Below, in pieces: positions 63,991 through 64,000 of a stretch of DNA of 64,000 bases. A program made the translations under genes and the position numbers. Source of the DNA: Rhizaria sp. SCN 62-66 (taxonomy: Eukaryota; Rhizaria, unplaced). The stretch is from positions 54,513-118,512 of the forward strand of contig MEDY01000035.1 of NCBI GenBank assembly GCA_001724265.1. Reading direction: 5' to 3'. Under the pieces are notes generated by a model. It had not been told where the DNA came from. It saw nothing but the letters and a program-made list of their open reading frames with translations, and made no database searches. Positions within the stretch are counted from its first letter, which is position 1. Each line of letters starts with the position of its first letter.

Positions 63991-64000
63991 GGCACCGGCG
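63259..64000 (+). CDS. Partial gene, possible PH-like domain, truncated by window edge
   Basis: The frame opens at ATG 63259 (MSSQQQTTQPVAPPRP) and is still open at the last base, giving 247 complete codons. A Pro/Ala-rich N-terminus precedes a segment at about residues 70-215 that alternates strand-like and polar stretches: HRSVARFRVTKLSSK, HVRVLEIDAHDRCLRIT, then after an Ala-rich insert HVYVVLPLSSISRIDRS, TYLCVVPTFTAKIPALSLHF and a final helix LASVKQAVERIHAL. Seven strands followed by a helix is the pattern of a PH-like domain, with the Ala run as a loop insertion. The call rests on pattern only. The downstream part and true size are unknown. Confidence 0.65.

Noticed and set aside
1-64000. 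tRNA, rRNA, CRISPR arrays and prokaryotic operon features.
   Set aside because: No cloverleaf with a matching T-loop was found in the intergenic parts. The GTTCGAACC-like word near 35488 is inside a coding region. Repeats present are codon repeats, not spaced arrays, and the gene structure is eukaryotic.

Overview
The window is nuclear DNA from a eukaryote, most likely a unicellular protist. Coding regions are very GC-rich and full of Ala, Gln, Ser and Gly homopolymers, while intergenic DNA and introns are AT-rich. I model 15 protein genes, one of them cut by the right edge, and 12 spliceosomal introns of about 110 to 385 nt. Recognised proteins are an NCA2-domain protein, the gamma subunit of the AP-1 clathrin adaptor, phosphomannomutase (five exons), a presequence-bearing DUF6787-like membrane protein, and the largest subunit of RNA polymerase I (RPA1). 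The rest are large low-complexity or membrane proteins without a recognised function. I do not assign a taxon.

Layout: a WW-domain membrane protein (+, 1.3-3.2 kb); the giant NCA2 protein (+, 3.9-11.1 kb); AP-1 gamma (-, 11.8-14.6 kb); a 2,090-residue unknown (+, 15.1-21.6 kb) whose 3' end overlaps a polyQ unknown on the other strand (-, 21.6-26.1 kb); phosphomannomutase (-, 26.9-28.4 kb); a Gln-rich unknown (+, 28.8-30.5 kb); the DUF6787-like protein (-, 30.9-31.9 kb); a Ser/Ala-rich coiled-coil protein (+, 32.6-36.1 kb); an NPF-motif protein (-, 36.7-37.8 kb); a multi-pass membrane protein (-, 38.2-39.6 kb); a 2,922-residue unknown (+, 40.7-49.4 kb); RPA1 (-, 50.7-57.9 kb); a 1,394-residue Ala-rich unknown (-, 58.4-62.6 kb); and a partial gene (+, from 63.3 kb). 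Neighbours are unrelated in function; there is no operon logic.

Three observations stand out. First, UAG appears to be a sense codon. Six in-frame UAGs lie inside four otherwise continuous reading frames, while all 14 complete genes end in UGA (9) or UAA (5) and none in UAG. One UAG sits in a Gln-rich stretch, so Gln is the likeliest meaning. Second, RPA1 carries a 379-residue in-frame intein just before the bridge helix (residues 1113-1491). Its splicing residues are present, but both catalytic acidic residues of its LAGLIDADG endonuclease are replaced. Third, 11 of the 12 introns start with GTNCG (mostly GTACGT) instead of GTAAGT, pointing to an altered 5' splice-site preference.

All calls come from reading the sequence; no database search or expression data was available.
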